Source of the DNA: Chitinophaga nivalis
GTDB lineage: Bacteria; Bacteroidota; Bacteroidia; Chitinophagales; Chitinophagaceae
NCBI RefSeq assembly: GCF_025989125.1
Contig: NZ_JAPDNR010000001.1
Span: 7,924,087-7,988,086, forward strand
Length of the DNA stretch: 64,000 nt
Direction of reading: 5' to 3'
Position 1 is the stretch's first letter; every line of letters begins with the position of its first letter. Made by a program: the position numbers and the translations under genes. The notes under the pieces were generated by a model. The model searched no databases and was not told the DNA's origin. It was given only the letters and a program-made list of their open reading frames with translations. This document shows positions 18,069 through 26,277 of this stretch, piece after piece.

Positions 18069-19256
18069 TTATTTCTTTTGTTTTCTGAAAACTGACAGCA
18101 ATACCCAGCTCACAGCGGCGGCCAGCAGGCCGGCCCCAATAGCCAGGGTGATACTGCCATAAATATATTGTAAGGTGTTATCGCGGATGGTATCAAAAGT
18201 GATGCCTTCCGTGAAAACCAGGTCTTTAGCGGTTTGTCCCAGCCAGATACGGCCGGTTAAGAAGCTGGCAAAAATAACGAAGGGTGTCAGCGGCGGGGTG
18301 CTTACATGCGCCGCCAGCAACACCAGTGCCTTATTCAGTTTCAGCCGGATGGACACCAGAATGGCTACCAGCAGCTGAAAACCCCAAATGGGTACAATGG
18401 CCATGAATATGCCGAAGCCGATGGAAGCGGCTTTCCGGCCATTGGATTCATCTGCCCTTAATACCTCTTCCCGCCACATCTTTTTCCAGCTTTCTTTTTT
18501 CAACAGAAACCGGATCAGGTCGCGGGGTTTGATATATAAAAAAGTGATGAGTACCAGTACTGTATTCAGTACGCTGATACGCGAAAAATCGCGGAAAGGA
18601 CGGAAATGGGATACCCGTTCTTCTGCCGGCGGATAATATACTTTTACCGGCGCCCAGTCTATTTTTATACCCTTCCAGGCACTGCGCACCAATACTTCTA
18701 TTTCAAATTCATACTTGGTACACCAGAAATGCATGTTCCGCATCCGGTGCAGTGGATACAACCGGTATCCCGATTGTGTATCCGGCGCTTTCAGCCCCGT
18801 TTCCACATAAAACCAGAAATTGGAAAACTTATTGGCAAAGGTATTTTTACCTGGCATATTTTCCTGTTGCAGGTTGCGCGCACCAATGACCAGTGCATCC
18901 GGGTTTTCCTTGATTTTATCCAGCATCACCGGCAGATCGGAGGCAAAATGCTGTCCGTCTGCATCCATGGTAATCACGTATTGGTAACCCTGGGCAGCCG
19001 CATAGGAAAATCCACGGCGGAGTGCAATCCCCTTGCCACGGTTAGGACTATACGAAACCAGCTGTATAGCAGGATATTGTTCCAGCACGGCGGCTGTATC
19101 ATCGGTAGCACCATCATTCACCACAATCACATGACTGGTATATGACAACGCATCTGCCAGTACAGCCCCCAGTGTAGCGGCATTGTTGTAGGTGGGAATC
19201 AGTACCGCTGCGCGGTGACTTTCAAAAAGTCCGTTATATATAGTATGGTTCGTCAC
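18069..19256 (-). CDS. GT2 glycosyltransferase fused to a DUF2062 membrane domain
   Basis: A 395-residue protein. Residues about 15-220 are a family 2 glycosyltransferase related to dolichol-phosphate mannose synthase (VLIPTYNNAATLG, VVNDGATDDT, MDADGQH with the metal-binding DxD, then the QSGYRLYP segment). Residues about 270-390 are a DUF2062 domain with three membrane helices (GFGIFMAIVPIWGFQ and AHVSTPPLTPFVIF). The start is a GTG that directly follows the stop of the dehydratase gene. It could glycosylate a lipid or pigment intermediate on the inner membrane; acceptor and sugar are unknown. Confidence 0.85.
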   Translation of the reverse strand: MTNHTIYNGLFESHRAAVLIPTYNNAATLGAVLADALSYTSHVIVVNDGATDDTAAVLEQYPAIQLVSYSPNRGKGIALRRGFSYAAAQGYQYVITMDADGQHFASDLPVMLDKIKENPDALVIGARNLQQENMPGKNTFANKFSNFWFYVETGLKAPDTQSGYRLYPLHRMRNMHFWCTKYEFEIEVLVRSAWKGIKIDWAPVKVYYPPAEERVSHFRPFRDFSRISVLNTVLVLITFLYIKPRDLIRFLLKKESWKKMWREEVLRADESNGRKAASIGFGIFMAIVPIWGFQLLVAILVSIRLKLNKALVLLAAHVSTPPLTPFVIFASFLTGRIWLGQTAKDLVFTEGITFDTIRDNTLQYIYGSITLAIGAGLLAAAVSWVLLSVFRKQKK

Positions 19257-19616
19257 TTACTTAAAAATCCCCTGGAACTTCATAAATGTGGTGTCGTCGC
19301 GTTTCAGCGTAGCGTTTACTTTCTGGCCTGCCTCTTCAGTTTTGAAGGAGATGGTCACATCTACCAACGGTGTTTTTCCGGGATCGATCATGTTCAGGAA
19401 CTTCATCTGACCGGCTTTCTGTAAAGTAACCGGCTGTTGTAATGCGCCACGCAGCAATTCGGTAATGATCTGCATCATGCATACACCGGGAACAACGGGT
19501 TGTTCCGGAAAATGGCCTTCGAATATCGGATGTGCGGCATTCAGCTCGATAGTGGTCGTTACCTGTCCGGCATCCTGTGTTTGGGTGGTAATGGTATAAA
19601 AATTTCCTGCTAACAT
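19257..19616 (-). CDS. FabZ-like 3-hydroxyacyl-ACP dehydratase (hotdog fold)
   Basis: A 119-residue hotdog protein with the FabA/FabZ active-site segment IFEGHFPEQPVVPGVCM (catalytic His about 34). The acid residue usually found on the following helix is placed as in MQIITELL. It would remove water from 3-hydroxyacyl-ACP to leave the trans double bonds of the polyene. It abuts the downstream GT2 gene (TAA next to GTG) and follows the lipoprotein gene by 59 bases. A second, less canonical hotdog dehydratase is at 29779-30204. Confidence 0.85.
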   Translation of the reverse strand: MLAGNFYTITTQTQDAGQVTTTIELNAAHPIFEGHFPEQPVVPGVCMMQIITELLRGALQQPVTLQKAGQMKFLNMIDPGKTPLVDVTISFKTEEAGQKVNATLKRDDTTFMKFQGIFK

Positions 19617-19675
19617 AAATTTATATGGTCTTTACCCGAATGTCCTTTTCAGGTGATCCGGTTATCATGAGATAA

Positions 19676-20326
19676 TTATGGTGTTGATGTAGTATTGGTT
19701 TGTTTTTGTTCTACCCGTTGCAGGGAAATATTGAAACGGAAATGCTGATGCTGAATCTGAATCGTATCCGGTACGCCGTTGTTGTAATGCTGCATCCATA
19801 CCTTTACGGCAGGGCGGCGCTTCGAGGCCTGTTCAATCCTTATCAGCTGTGTGCAGGCCGTATCCGTCATATAATAGTTATGCCCCTTTGCAGTAGGCAC
19901 GGCTACATAACGGTAAAGGCTATCCGTAGCCATATAGGCCTGATGCAGATCCGGGCGCAACAATACCAGGGCAAAATCCTGCCGGAGTGTTTTTACCACC
20001 GCTTTTTTATTCATCTTATCTATGATAAAATGATTGGTAAAGTTGCCCTGTTTATCAAATTCAAAATCAAAGAACTTAAAACCCATTTCATTGGCAAATA
20101 CCACGCGTACACTGCTGTCGGGCATCTGCTTAAAAAACAACAAACCGCTCAGGTGATGTTTTAATACATTTACCTGTGTACTATACAACGTTGCCGTAAA
20201 CTGCGGACTGAACTGCCGGATGCATTGTACATCACCAGCCGTGCGTTGCAGTCCTTTGTAGGAAGAACGACACCCCGTCAGCAATCCCGTTATTACGAGG
20301 ATACTATTTAACAGAAAATACCGCAT
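19676..20326 (-). CDS. Pigment-cluster outer membrane lipoprotein, DUF3261-like
   Basis: A 216-residue protein with a lipoprotein signal (ILVITGLLTGC, lipidated Cys about 19). The rest is beta-rich with the pattern SGLLFFKQMPDSSVRVVFANE and FKFFDFEFD, which resembles the DUF3261 lipoproteins of aryl-polyene clusters. Its start overlaps the end of the LolA-like gene by 23 bases, so the two are translated together. A lipoprotein and its LolA-like carrier suggest a route for moving the pigment from the inner to the outer membrane. That role is inference from the gene order. Confidence 0.7.
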   Translation of the reverse strand: MRYFLLNSILVITGLLTGCRSSYKGLQRTAGDVQCIRQFSPQFTATLYSTQVNVLKHHLSGLLFFKQMPDSSVRVVFANEMGFKFFDFEFDKQGNFTNHFIIDKMNKKAVVKTLRQDFALVLLRPDLHQAYMATDSLYRYVAVPTAKGHNYYMTDTACTQLIRIEQASKRRPAVKVWMQHYNNGVPDTIQIQHQHFRFNISLQRVEQKQTNTTSTP

Positions 20327-20936
20327 CCGGAATCTGACTGTTTAATTGTTTATGCAAAAAACTGATGGTGGTATCATCGCCGGATTGTTCCTGCATAGTG
20401 ATACTGGCAACACTGTAATCCTGTTTATCTACCAGCAGTACAATGGTTTTAAAATAGGTTTTCAGCACCTTATTTACCGGTACCAGTTCCAGGCGGTATT
20501 GCCGGGCATTTTCTGATACGGCGGAAGTAAAGTCTGCATTATCCAGCACAGTACCCCGTACACAATCTACCGTAATCCGGTTTACCTGTTCAAACAGTTT
20601 ATTGCTTTTACCAGACACCTTATTCTCCCGCTGGGCATCTTTGATACGGATATCTTTTCCGTTGATGACCAACAGATAGTAGGATGGCTGCTGATATTCC
20701 ATTCTTACTTTATTCTCTTTTTTAAACCAGAACTTTCCTTTGGATACAATTTTATCCGACAGCATGCTCAGGTTCTTTTCCTGCACAAAATCACATTGAA
20801 TACTTTGTGTATTCTGTGCTGCCCGGGCAAACTGCTGTTTCAGCGGCGCCAGGTCTGTTACCGGCTTAAAACCGGATTGTGCGAAGACCGGTAAACCCGC
20901 CACGCAGCAAATTAAGCAGATGATCCATTTATGCAT
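20304..20936 (-). CDS. LolA-like outer membrane lipoprotein carrier protein
   Basis: A 210-residue periplasmic protein with a signal peptide ending PVFAQ (residue 20). It shows the LolA family pattern: an N-terminal helix (LKQQFARAAQNTQSIQCDFVQEKNL), then a half barrel beginning SKGKFWFKKENKVRMEYQQPS. The family carries acylated molecules across the periplasm in its hydrophobic cavity. In this cluster it more likely ferries the aryl-polyene lipid than ordinary lipoproteins. It overlaps both neighbours by a few bases, so it sits in a tightly coupled block. Confidence 0.88.
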   Translation of the reverse strand: MHKWIICLICCVAGLPVFAQSGFKPVTDLAPLKQQFARAAQNTQSIQCDFVQEKNLSMLSDKIVSKGKFWFKKENKVRMEYQQPSYYLLVINGKDIRIKDAQRENKVSGKSNKLFEQVNRITVDCVRGTVLDNADFTSAVSENARQYRLELVPVNKVLKTYFKTIVLLVDKQDYSVASITMQEQSGDDTTISFLHKQLNSQIPDAVFSVK

Positions 20937-21705
20937 AAGCGGATACGTTTAACATTTTATCAATTCTTTCCAGGCGATACCCTTTAGCGCGGATATCCGC
21001 AATCAGCTGCGGTAAGATATCAGCCGTAATCCGGCAGGTATCGTGCAACAGGATCACAGCGCCTGGCTGCAGCTGGCTAATAATCTTATGCAGCAATGCT
21101 GTTTTATCTGTGGCCACCGTATCCAGCGATCGGATATTCCAGCCTACCGGCAGATAACCACCTGTTTGTATGGCTTTGGCCAGGTTAGGATTGGTAACGC
21201 CATAGGGCGGCCGGAACAGGCGCGGACGCAGGCCGGTCACCGTTTGTGTGATGTTGTCCATATCTCCCATATCACCACGCATCCGGCGGCTGCCATACAT
21301 ATCAAACCAGAAATGATGCGAATAGGTATGATTGCCGATTACATGCCCTTCATCGTGTATGCGTTTCAGTAAGTGTTCGTTGCCGACAATATGTTTGCCG
21401 ATACAAAAAAAACCGGCTGGTACGCCGTGTGCCTGCAGCATATCCAGGATAGCCGGTGTATGCGCCGGTTGCGGGCCATCATCGAAGGTAAGGGCCACTA
21501 CTTTTTCTGTAGTTGCTGCCCGGGACAATACTTTAATATAAAATCCCGAACGAACATTCATCGCGCCCCATACAAACAGTGGCAACAATAACAGCGGCGT
21601 AAAGAACATCCATAACGGTACCGGGTACACGGACAACACATCCAGTACTACCAGTATCATCAACCAGCCGATACCCACTATATATGCTACCCGATAATTC
21701 AGCAT
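20929..21705 (-). CDS. Membrane-anchored polysaccharide deacetylase (NodB family)
   Basis: A 258-residue protein with two N-terminal membrane helices (residues about 5-50) followed by a complete NodB domain. The motifs are LTFDDGPQPAHTP (motif 1, catalytic base and first metal ligand), HVIGNHTYSHH (motif 2 with the HxxxH metal ligands), FRPPYG (motif 3) and a late VILLHDT (motif 5). It should remove N- or O-acetyl groups from a sugar or other acetylated substrate outside the inner membrane. Together with the GT2 gene it hints at a sugar or acetyl step in the pigment pathway. It overlaps the Cys-less ketosynthase gene by seven bases. Confidence 0.85.
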   Translation of the reverse strand: MLNYRVAYIVGIGWLMILVVLDVLSVYPVPLWMFFTPLLLLPLFVWGAMNVRSGFYIKVLSRAATTEKVVALTFDDGPQPAHTPAILDMLQAHGVPAGFFCIGKHIVGNEHLLKRIHDEGHVIGNHTYSHHFWFDMYGSRRMRGDMGDMDNITQTVTGLRPRLFRPPYGVTNPNLAKAIQTGGYLPVGWNIRSLDTVATDKTALLHKIISQLQPGAVILLHDTCRITADILPQLIADIRAKGYRLERIDKMLNVSAYA

Positions 21706-22763
21706 GCACTTATTAAAATCAGGGAATGGTGTGTACCCTGATGATGATTATACAATAATATCCTGTTGATTTTTTCCGGAGCGCGGCCAAAAAAGGCAGC
21801 AGCTTCCGGCACCTGTTGTTCAGAGAGGATGCTGTTGGCCATCCACATCCCAAACGCCATGGCTGTAGGGTATTCTCCGCAAAGGTGTTTGAAACAGGCT
21901 TCGGCCTGGTCGGGAAACAGCGCTCCGGCTACTTCTTCATAAATTTCATCCTGGTCAATATCTCCGTTTCTGCCGGTTATCAACAGGTCGATGTCTGCCG
22001 GTGTACATTGATGATCTTCCAGGAACTTCATGATATGTCCGATCACTTCTCCTTCCCACAGCGGCTTGTACAGGGTACTCAGGCCGGTAAGGGTAGCTAC
22101 GGCGCCAGGAATTTTTTCTGTTCCCAGGGTAAAGAAGGCGGCTCCTTCACCGGCAATGGTACCACGAACAGGGCTGTTCAGCAGTTCCATGGTTTTTACC
22201 GGTTCTTTTTTATAGATACCGAAACGGTGCAGGATGTCGTAACTGTATTGGGTTAATTCATCCAAACCACCAGCCAGTATCTGTCTGGCACTACCTTCTT
22301 TCAATATCATGGTCGCATCCAGCAAGGCCTGTTCAAAGGAAAAGCCACGATGCACAAAGGTGTTGTTATATCCCTGACATCCCATCAGCAGGGCAATCTG
22401 GCCAGCTACTGTATTATGGGTACTTTGAATAAAAGCGGTAGGTGTCAGCATTTCTTCCTGCTGTTTCACCATTTTGGCAAGAAATACGCCGGTATCGTCC
22501 AGACAGCCGTATGCAGTACCGGTGATGATCGCATCCACGGCATTGATACCAGCGGCCTGTAAACTGAGGTTGGCGGCGCCTACGCCCATTTTCACCACAT
22601 GGCTCATCCGGCGGATCTGTTTCACATCAATCCATTGTTTGTAATCCGGGTCTATAGCGGCAAGGCGTACCTGGTCGTACTCCTGCAGGTTGTCCAGCAA
22701 TGGACCACCCTGCGCAGTATCCTGCGGAGATATACAACCCGTACCATTTATATAGATGTTCAT
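21699..22763 (-). CDS. Ketosynthase-like protein without catalytic Cys (chain-length-factor type)
   Basis: A 354-residue protein with the thiolase-like fold of a beta-ketoacyl synthase. The segment that should hold the active-site Cys reads FVHRGFSFEQALLDA, with no Cys, and the two catalytic histidine motifs are also not recognisable. It therefore probably acts as the partner subunit of the intact ketosynthase encoded just upstream, as chain length factors do in type II polyketide and aryl-polyene systems. The ATG at 22763 (MNIYINGTG) gives a normal N-terminus; a longer frame to 22820 would run into the previous gene. Heterodimer formation is inference. Confidence 0.8.
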   Translation of the reverse strand: MNIYINGTGCISPQDTAQGGPLLDNLQEYDQVRLAAIDPDYKQWIDVKQIRRMSHVVKMGVGAANLSLQAAGINAVDAIITGTAYGCLDDTGVFLAKMVKQQEEMLTPTAFIQSTHNTVAGQIALLMGCQGYNNTFVHRGFSFEQALLDATMILKEGSARQILAGGLDELTQYSYDILHRFGIYKKEPVKTMELLNSPVRGTIAGEGAAFFTLGTEKIPGAVATLTGLSTLYKPLWEGEVIGHIMKFLEDHQCTPADIDLLITGRNGDIDQDEIYEEVAGALFPDQAEACFKHLCGEYPTAMAFGMWMANSILSEQQVPEAAAFFGRAPEKINRILLYNHHQGTHHSLILISAC

Positions 22764-22773
22764 GTAATGCTGT

Positions 22774-23967
22774 TTATGCTTTAGAAAACACCAGGCTGGA
22801 GCAATTGCCTCCAAAACCAAATGAATTGGACATCACATGCTGCAAAGGTTTGCCGGTAGCGTAAGCTGCCACCGGTGCAAACGGCAGTTCTTTCATCTGA
22901 TGTTCAAAACGGGCGTTCGGATAAATGATGCCTTCCTTAACGGCCATAGCTGAAAACACGGCTTCAATTCCTCCGCTGGCACCCAGTGTATGCCCGGTAA
23001 ATGATTTTGTGGAGCTCATTACCGGGAAATGCGGCGCAAACAGGCGGCTAATAGCAATTCCTTCAGATATATCGTTGTTTTGGGTGCCGGTACCATGCAG
23101 GTTGATATAATCAATCTGTTGCGGTTGTAGTCCGCTCATGTCCAGGGCCCCTTTCATGGCTAAGTAGTTGCCGGTACCATCCGGCGAGGAAGCCGTCTGG
23201 TGGTAGGCATCGTTGGCATTGGCATAACCGCTCAGGCGGCACCAGGGCTGCAGCTGGGCAGCCAGACTGTCTGACACCAGTATTACATAGCCGGCGCCTT
23301 CGCCCAGATTAAGCCCGGTACGGGTATCATCGAACGGGCGGCAGGGCTGCTGGTCCAGTATCATCAGGGTATTAAAACCGTTGAGGGTAAAGCGGGTAAG
23401 GGAGTCGGTACCACCGGCAATCACTACATCCACGATGTTGTTGCGGATCAGCCGTGCGCCATACATCAATGCATTGGCGCCGGAAGAACAGGCTGTACTG
23501 ATGGTGGATATATGATGCCGGATACCCAGGGTATCTGCTACCAGTTCAGTAATACTACCGCATTCGTGGTGTACTACCTGGTTCAACCTGCCTTTACCGG
23601 GATGGGTCAGCAGGTCTGCAAAGAAATCTTCTGTTTTATCCATTCCTCCTACCGTGTTGCCGGAAACAAATCCGACCCGGTAGGCTGAAATATCCCTCAA
23701 TCCGGCAGACTGCCACGCTTCGCGGGCAGCAATGAGACTGAGCAGTGCTGTTCTGCTGATGTGTTCCGGCATACGGGCCATATCGGCCAGGGTGGCATTA
23801 TCTGCCTTTACCTCCGCCACCGGAAAGGTATTATGATGCACAGAGCGCAGGTGCTGCATCGTTGTCATACCGGGTTGCATATCCCTGAATGCCTGTAAAC
23901 AGGCACGCAGATCCAGCCCGATACCGCTGATCACCCCACCGCCTGCTATCCATACCTTGTCACTCAT
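22774..23967 (-). CDS. Beta-ketoacyl-ACP synthase, intact catalytic triad
   Basis: A 397-residue FabF-like condensing enzyme. The nucleophile is in STACSSGANA (Cys about 161) and the two histidines are in LHGTGTQNND (about 290) and SFTGHTLGASG (about 322). It should catalyse decarboxylative condensation of malonyl-ACP with the growing aryl-polyene chain. It overlaps the ACP gene by ATGA and is followed after ten bases by the Cys-less homologue, so ACP, ketosynthase and chain-length-factor type partner form one translational block. Confidence 0.92.
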   Translation of the reverse strand: MSDKVWIAGGGVISGIGLDLRACLQAFRDMQPGMTTMQHLRSVHHNTFPVAEVKADNATLADMARMPEHISRTALLSLIAAREAWQSAGLRDISAYRVGFVSGNTVGGMDKTEDFFADLLTHPGKGRLNQVVHHECGSITELVADTLGIRHHISTISTACSSGANALMYGARLIRNNIVDVVIAGGTDSLTRFTLNGFNTLMILDQQPCRPFDDTRTGLNLGEGAGYVILVSDSLAAQLQPWCRLSGYANANDAYHQTASSPDGTGNYLAMKGALDMSGLQPQQIDYINLHGTGTQNNDISEGIAISRLFAPHFPVMSSTKSFTGHTLGASGGIEAVFSAMAVKEGIIYPNARFEHQMKELPFAPVAAYATGKPLQHVMSNSFGFGGNCSSLVFSKA

Positions 23968-24215
23968 GCCTTATTGGTTTGATTTGCCTGAATATAGGTT
24001 GCCATGGTGCGTACAGAGCGGAATATTTCCGGGCCCTGTTCCGGGTTGGCAATGCGGATATTATAGTGTTGCTGTAATAATACAATCAGCTCCAGCGCGT
24101 CAATAGAATCCAGTCCCAGTCCGTCTTTAAACAAAGGCTGATCATCGCCGATGCTTTCCGGTGTTACTTCCTGCAAGTTCAATTGTTCAATGATCTGCGC
24201 TTTCAGATCCGCCAT
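23964..24215 (-). CDS. Acyl carrier protein of the pigment cluster (first)
   Basis: An 83-residue four-helix carrier protein. The phosphopantetheine attachment motif is GLGLDSIDALEL, with the modified Ser at residue 37. The ATG at 24215 is preferred because GGAAAAG lies just before it; a GTG at 24227 would add four residues. Its stop overlaps the start of the ketosynthase gene (ATGA), so it is probably the carrier of the elongating chain. The cluster AcpS at 10486-10881 is the obvious activating enzyme. Confidence 0.9.
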   Translation of the reverse strand: MADLKAQIIEQLNLQEVTPESIGDDQPLFKDGLGLDSIDALELIVLLQQHYNIRIANPEQGPEIFRSVRTMATYIQANQTNKA

Positions 24216-24261
24216 CAACTTTTCCACGGTAATAGTTTAAATTAAGTTATTTACGATGATG

Positions 24262-24888
24262 TTATATGTCTTGTTGGTAACTGGCTGTTAAAGCCGCTGC
24301 TGTCAACGGTATGGCCAGTCCTCTTTGTTTATTTTCCACCAGAAAAACAGCTGCTTCATACTGCTGTTCCATCACCTCCACCCATCCGCATATACAGGCC
24401 TGCAACGGTGTCACAGCCAGCAGTGTTGCGGGATATTCACTCATCAATCCGGCGTCGAATGTATCGGACACAAAAAAGGTATTCTCTCCTTTAAAACCGT
24501 GCCGGATACAAATTTCGCCCATCACAATATTAGGAAGCGTATATACAAACAGGGCCGGACTCGCAATATCCTTTACTGTGGCATAATAACGGACATCCGT
24601 ATCCAGGCTGGCGCTCCGGTTGGAGAGTACCAGGCCTACGGTTTCCGGCGGCAGGGTATGCACATCGGTCGACTGCAGCAATACTTCTGCCGCCAGCCAG
24701 CCCAGTTTACTGAGTGCATCCATTTTATGAAATTTCGGATATTGCCCGGAAAAGCGGTCGTATCCTGCCCGCAGAAATTCGGATAATCCCAATGCCTGAT
24801 CCGCTTCCCATTGTAACGTCCCGTTTAAGTATACCCGGTGATTACGAATGATACAACAACCTGTAATATATGCGTCTTCGCTATTCAA
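24262..24888 (-). CDS. Short ketosynthase-like protein (N-terminal half only)
   Basis: A 208-residue protein that matches only the first half of a ketosynthase fold: a helix region with ALSKLGWLAAEVLL, then VGLVLSNRSASLDTD and LFVYTLPNIVMGEICIRHG. The nucleophile segment (FFVSDTFDAGLMS) has no Cys and the C-terminal half with the histidines is absent. It is too regular to be a decayed fragment and resembles short ketosynthase-like proteins I recall from flexirubin clusters. The start is a TTG inside the end of the halogenase-like gene. It may be a structural or priming partner; its function is unknown. Confidence 0.7.
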   Translation of the reverse strand: MNSEDAYITGCCIIRNHRVYLNGTLQWEADQALGLSEFLRAGYDRFSGQYPKFHKMDALSKLGWLAAEVLLQSTDVHTLPPETVGLVLSNRSASLDTDVRYYATVKDIASPALFVYTLPNIVMGEICIRHGFKGENTFFVSDTFDAGLMSEYPATLLAVTPLQACICGWVEVMEQQYEAAVFLVENKQRGLAIPLTAAALTASYQQDI

Positions 24889-26137
24889 TCTCTGAGCTGC
24901 TTTTTAGTTTTTCTGTTAATTCAATTGTTCTGGCGAGCCGTTTAAGGGCTGTATCATGGTTTTTCACAAAAGGATTGTCCAGGTCCCATACATAACCGGC
25001 CAGTACAGAGCAAATCTGCCCTTTGATAACCGGGTCTGCATCTTTTTTAAAGAAGATGGTATCCAGGGTACCTTCATACCAGGCCATTACATAGGAGCGG
25101 AAGGTATTCACGCCCTGCATGGTAGGTTCCATGTACTCTTTTTCCCAGTCTACGGCTTCGTTTTTCAGTTTTCTGATCACCAGCTTTGCTGCTGTTTGTG
25201 CAGAAACGCAGGCTAAAGTTACGCCAGATGAGAAAATCGGGTCCAGAAATTCTGTTACGTTGCCTGTCAGCACAAATCCATCGCCATAAAATTTATCGGT
25301 AGTAGCCGACCACGACTCTAATATGCGGGGTTCAAATACCAGCGGCACATCACGGAAACGTTCCCTGGTATAGGGTTCTGCTTCCAGTAAAGCCCGGTAT
25401 TTTTCTTCATCGCTGCCCGGGTAGGCGGCAAAAAATTCCGGATCTCCTACAAAGCCAACCGAAGTAACGCCGGTAGAAAACGGAATAATCCAGATCCATA
25501 CGCCTTTCTGGTGTACCACGGCCGTAATACGGTTAGGTTCATCCGCCATGGAACGGCGTTCATCCACGGTATGGGCAAATAATGCCTTGCGCGGTTGCAG
25601 GCTGGAATTTTTTTCCAGGTTAAACAGGCGGGGAATTACCCGACCGTAACCGCTGCCATCCACGATGAAGCGGGCAGCAATCTGCGATTGTTGTCCATTT
25701 TTATCTGTTACGGTTGTAACAGAATCAGATCCGTTAAAACGTATATCCGTTACCGTAGTTTCATATGCTACCGGCACGCCCATTTTTTCTACCGTGTCGG
25801 CCAGTGTTTTATCAAAATCGGCCCTGGTCACCTGCCAGGTCCACGTCCAACCGGGTGTGAATTGTTCCTCGAAAGTAAAATCGCAGGTAGCATCCCCTTT
25901 CACGAACTTGGCGCCGTATTTCTGCTGAAAACCTTTTTCCTTGATGGCTTCTATAAAGCCAGCTTCCTGCAATGCATCCATGCTGCGGGGCAAGAGGCTT
26001 TCGCCAATGACAAAACGGGGAAACTGTTGTTTTTCCACCACTTTCACTTTATACCCGGCCTGGTGAATAATAGATGCAGCTACAGTTCCGGCAGGTCCTG
26101 CACCAATAACCAATACATCGACTTGTTCAATAGTCAT
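24881..26137 (-). CDS. FAD-dependent halogenase-like oxidoreductase
   Basis: A 418-residue flavoprotein. The Rossmann motif GAGPAGTVAAS is near residue 12 and GESLLPRS near 45, followed by GFQQKYGAKF, where a conserved Lys is expected in flavin halogenases. The segment WIWIIP (about 200) fits the halogenase motif WxWxIP, and the FAD strand reads GFVLTGNVTEFLDPIFSSG. Related proteins include phenol and pyrrole halogenases as well as geranylgeranyl-reductase-type enzymes. Within this cluster it could chlorinate the aryl ring of the pigment. The start at 26137 is an ATG; the frame to 26146 begins with TTG. Confidence 0.78.
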   Translation of the reverse strand: MTIEQVDVLVIGAGPAGTVAASIIHQAGYKVKVVEKQQFPRFVIGESLLPRSMDALQEAGFIEAIKEKGFQQKYGAKFVKGDATCDFTFEEQFTPGWTWTWQVTRADFDKTLADTVEKMGVPVAYETTVTDIRFNGSDSVTTVTDKNGQQSQIAARFIVDGSGYGRVIPRLFNLEKNSSLQPRKALFAHTVDERRSMADEPNRITAVVHQKGVWIWIIPFSTGVTSVGFVGDPEFFAAYPGSDEEKYRALLEAEPYTRERFRDVPLVFEPRILESWSATTDKFYGDGFVLTGNVTEFLDPIFSSGVTLACVSAQTAAKLVIRKLKNEAVDWEKEYMEPTMQGVNTFRSYVMAWYEGTLDTIFFKKDADPVIKGQICSVLAGYVWDLDNPFVKNHDTALKRLARTIELTEKLKSSSEIE

Positions 26138-26277
26138 ACGAAACAATTTGGGTTTCAGGAATTTGTTGTTGAACGGATTTTATTTATTTAAAAACGATAT
26201 GCCGGGATATTTTCCGGAGAACAAGGCTATTCCACCTGCCAGTCATCAGCGCTGCTTTCTCTCCGGTATCCGGTGTA

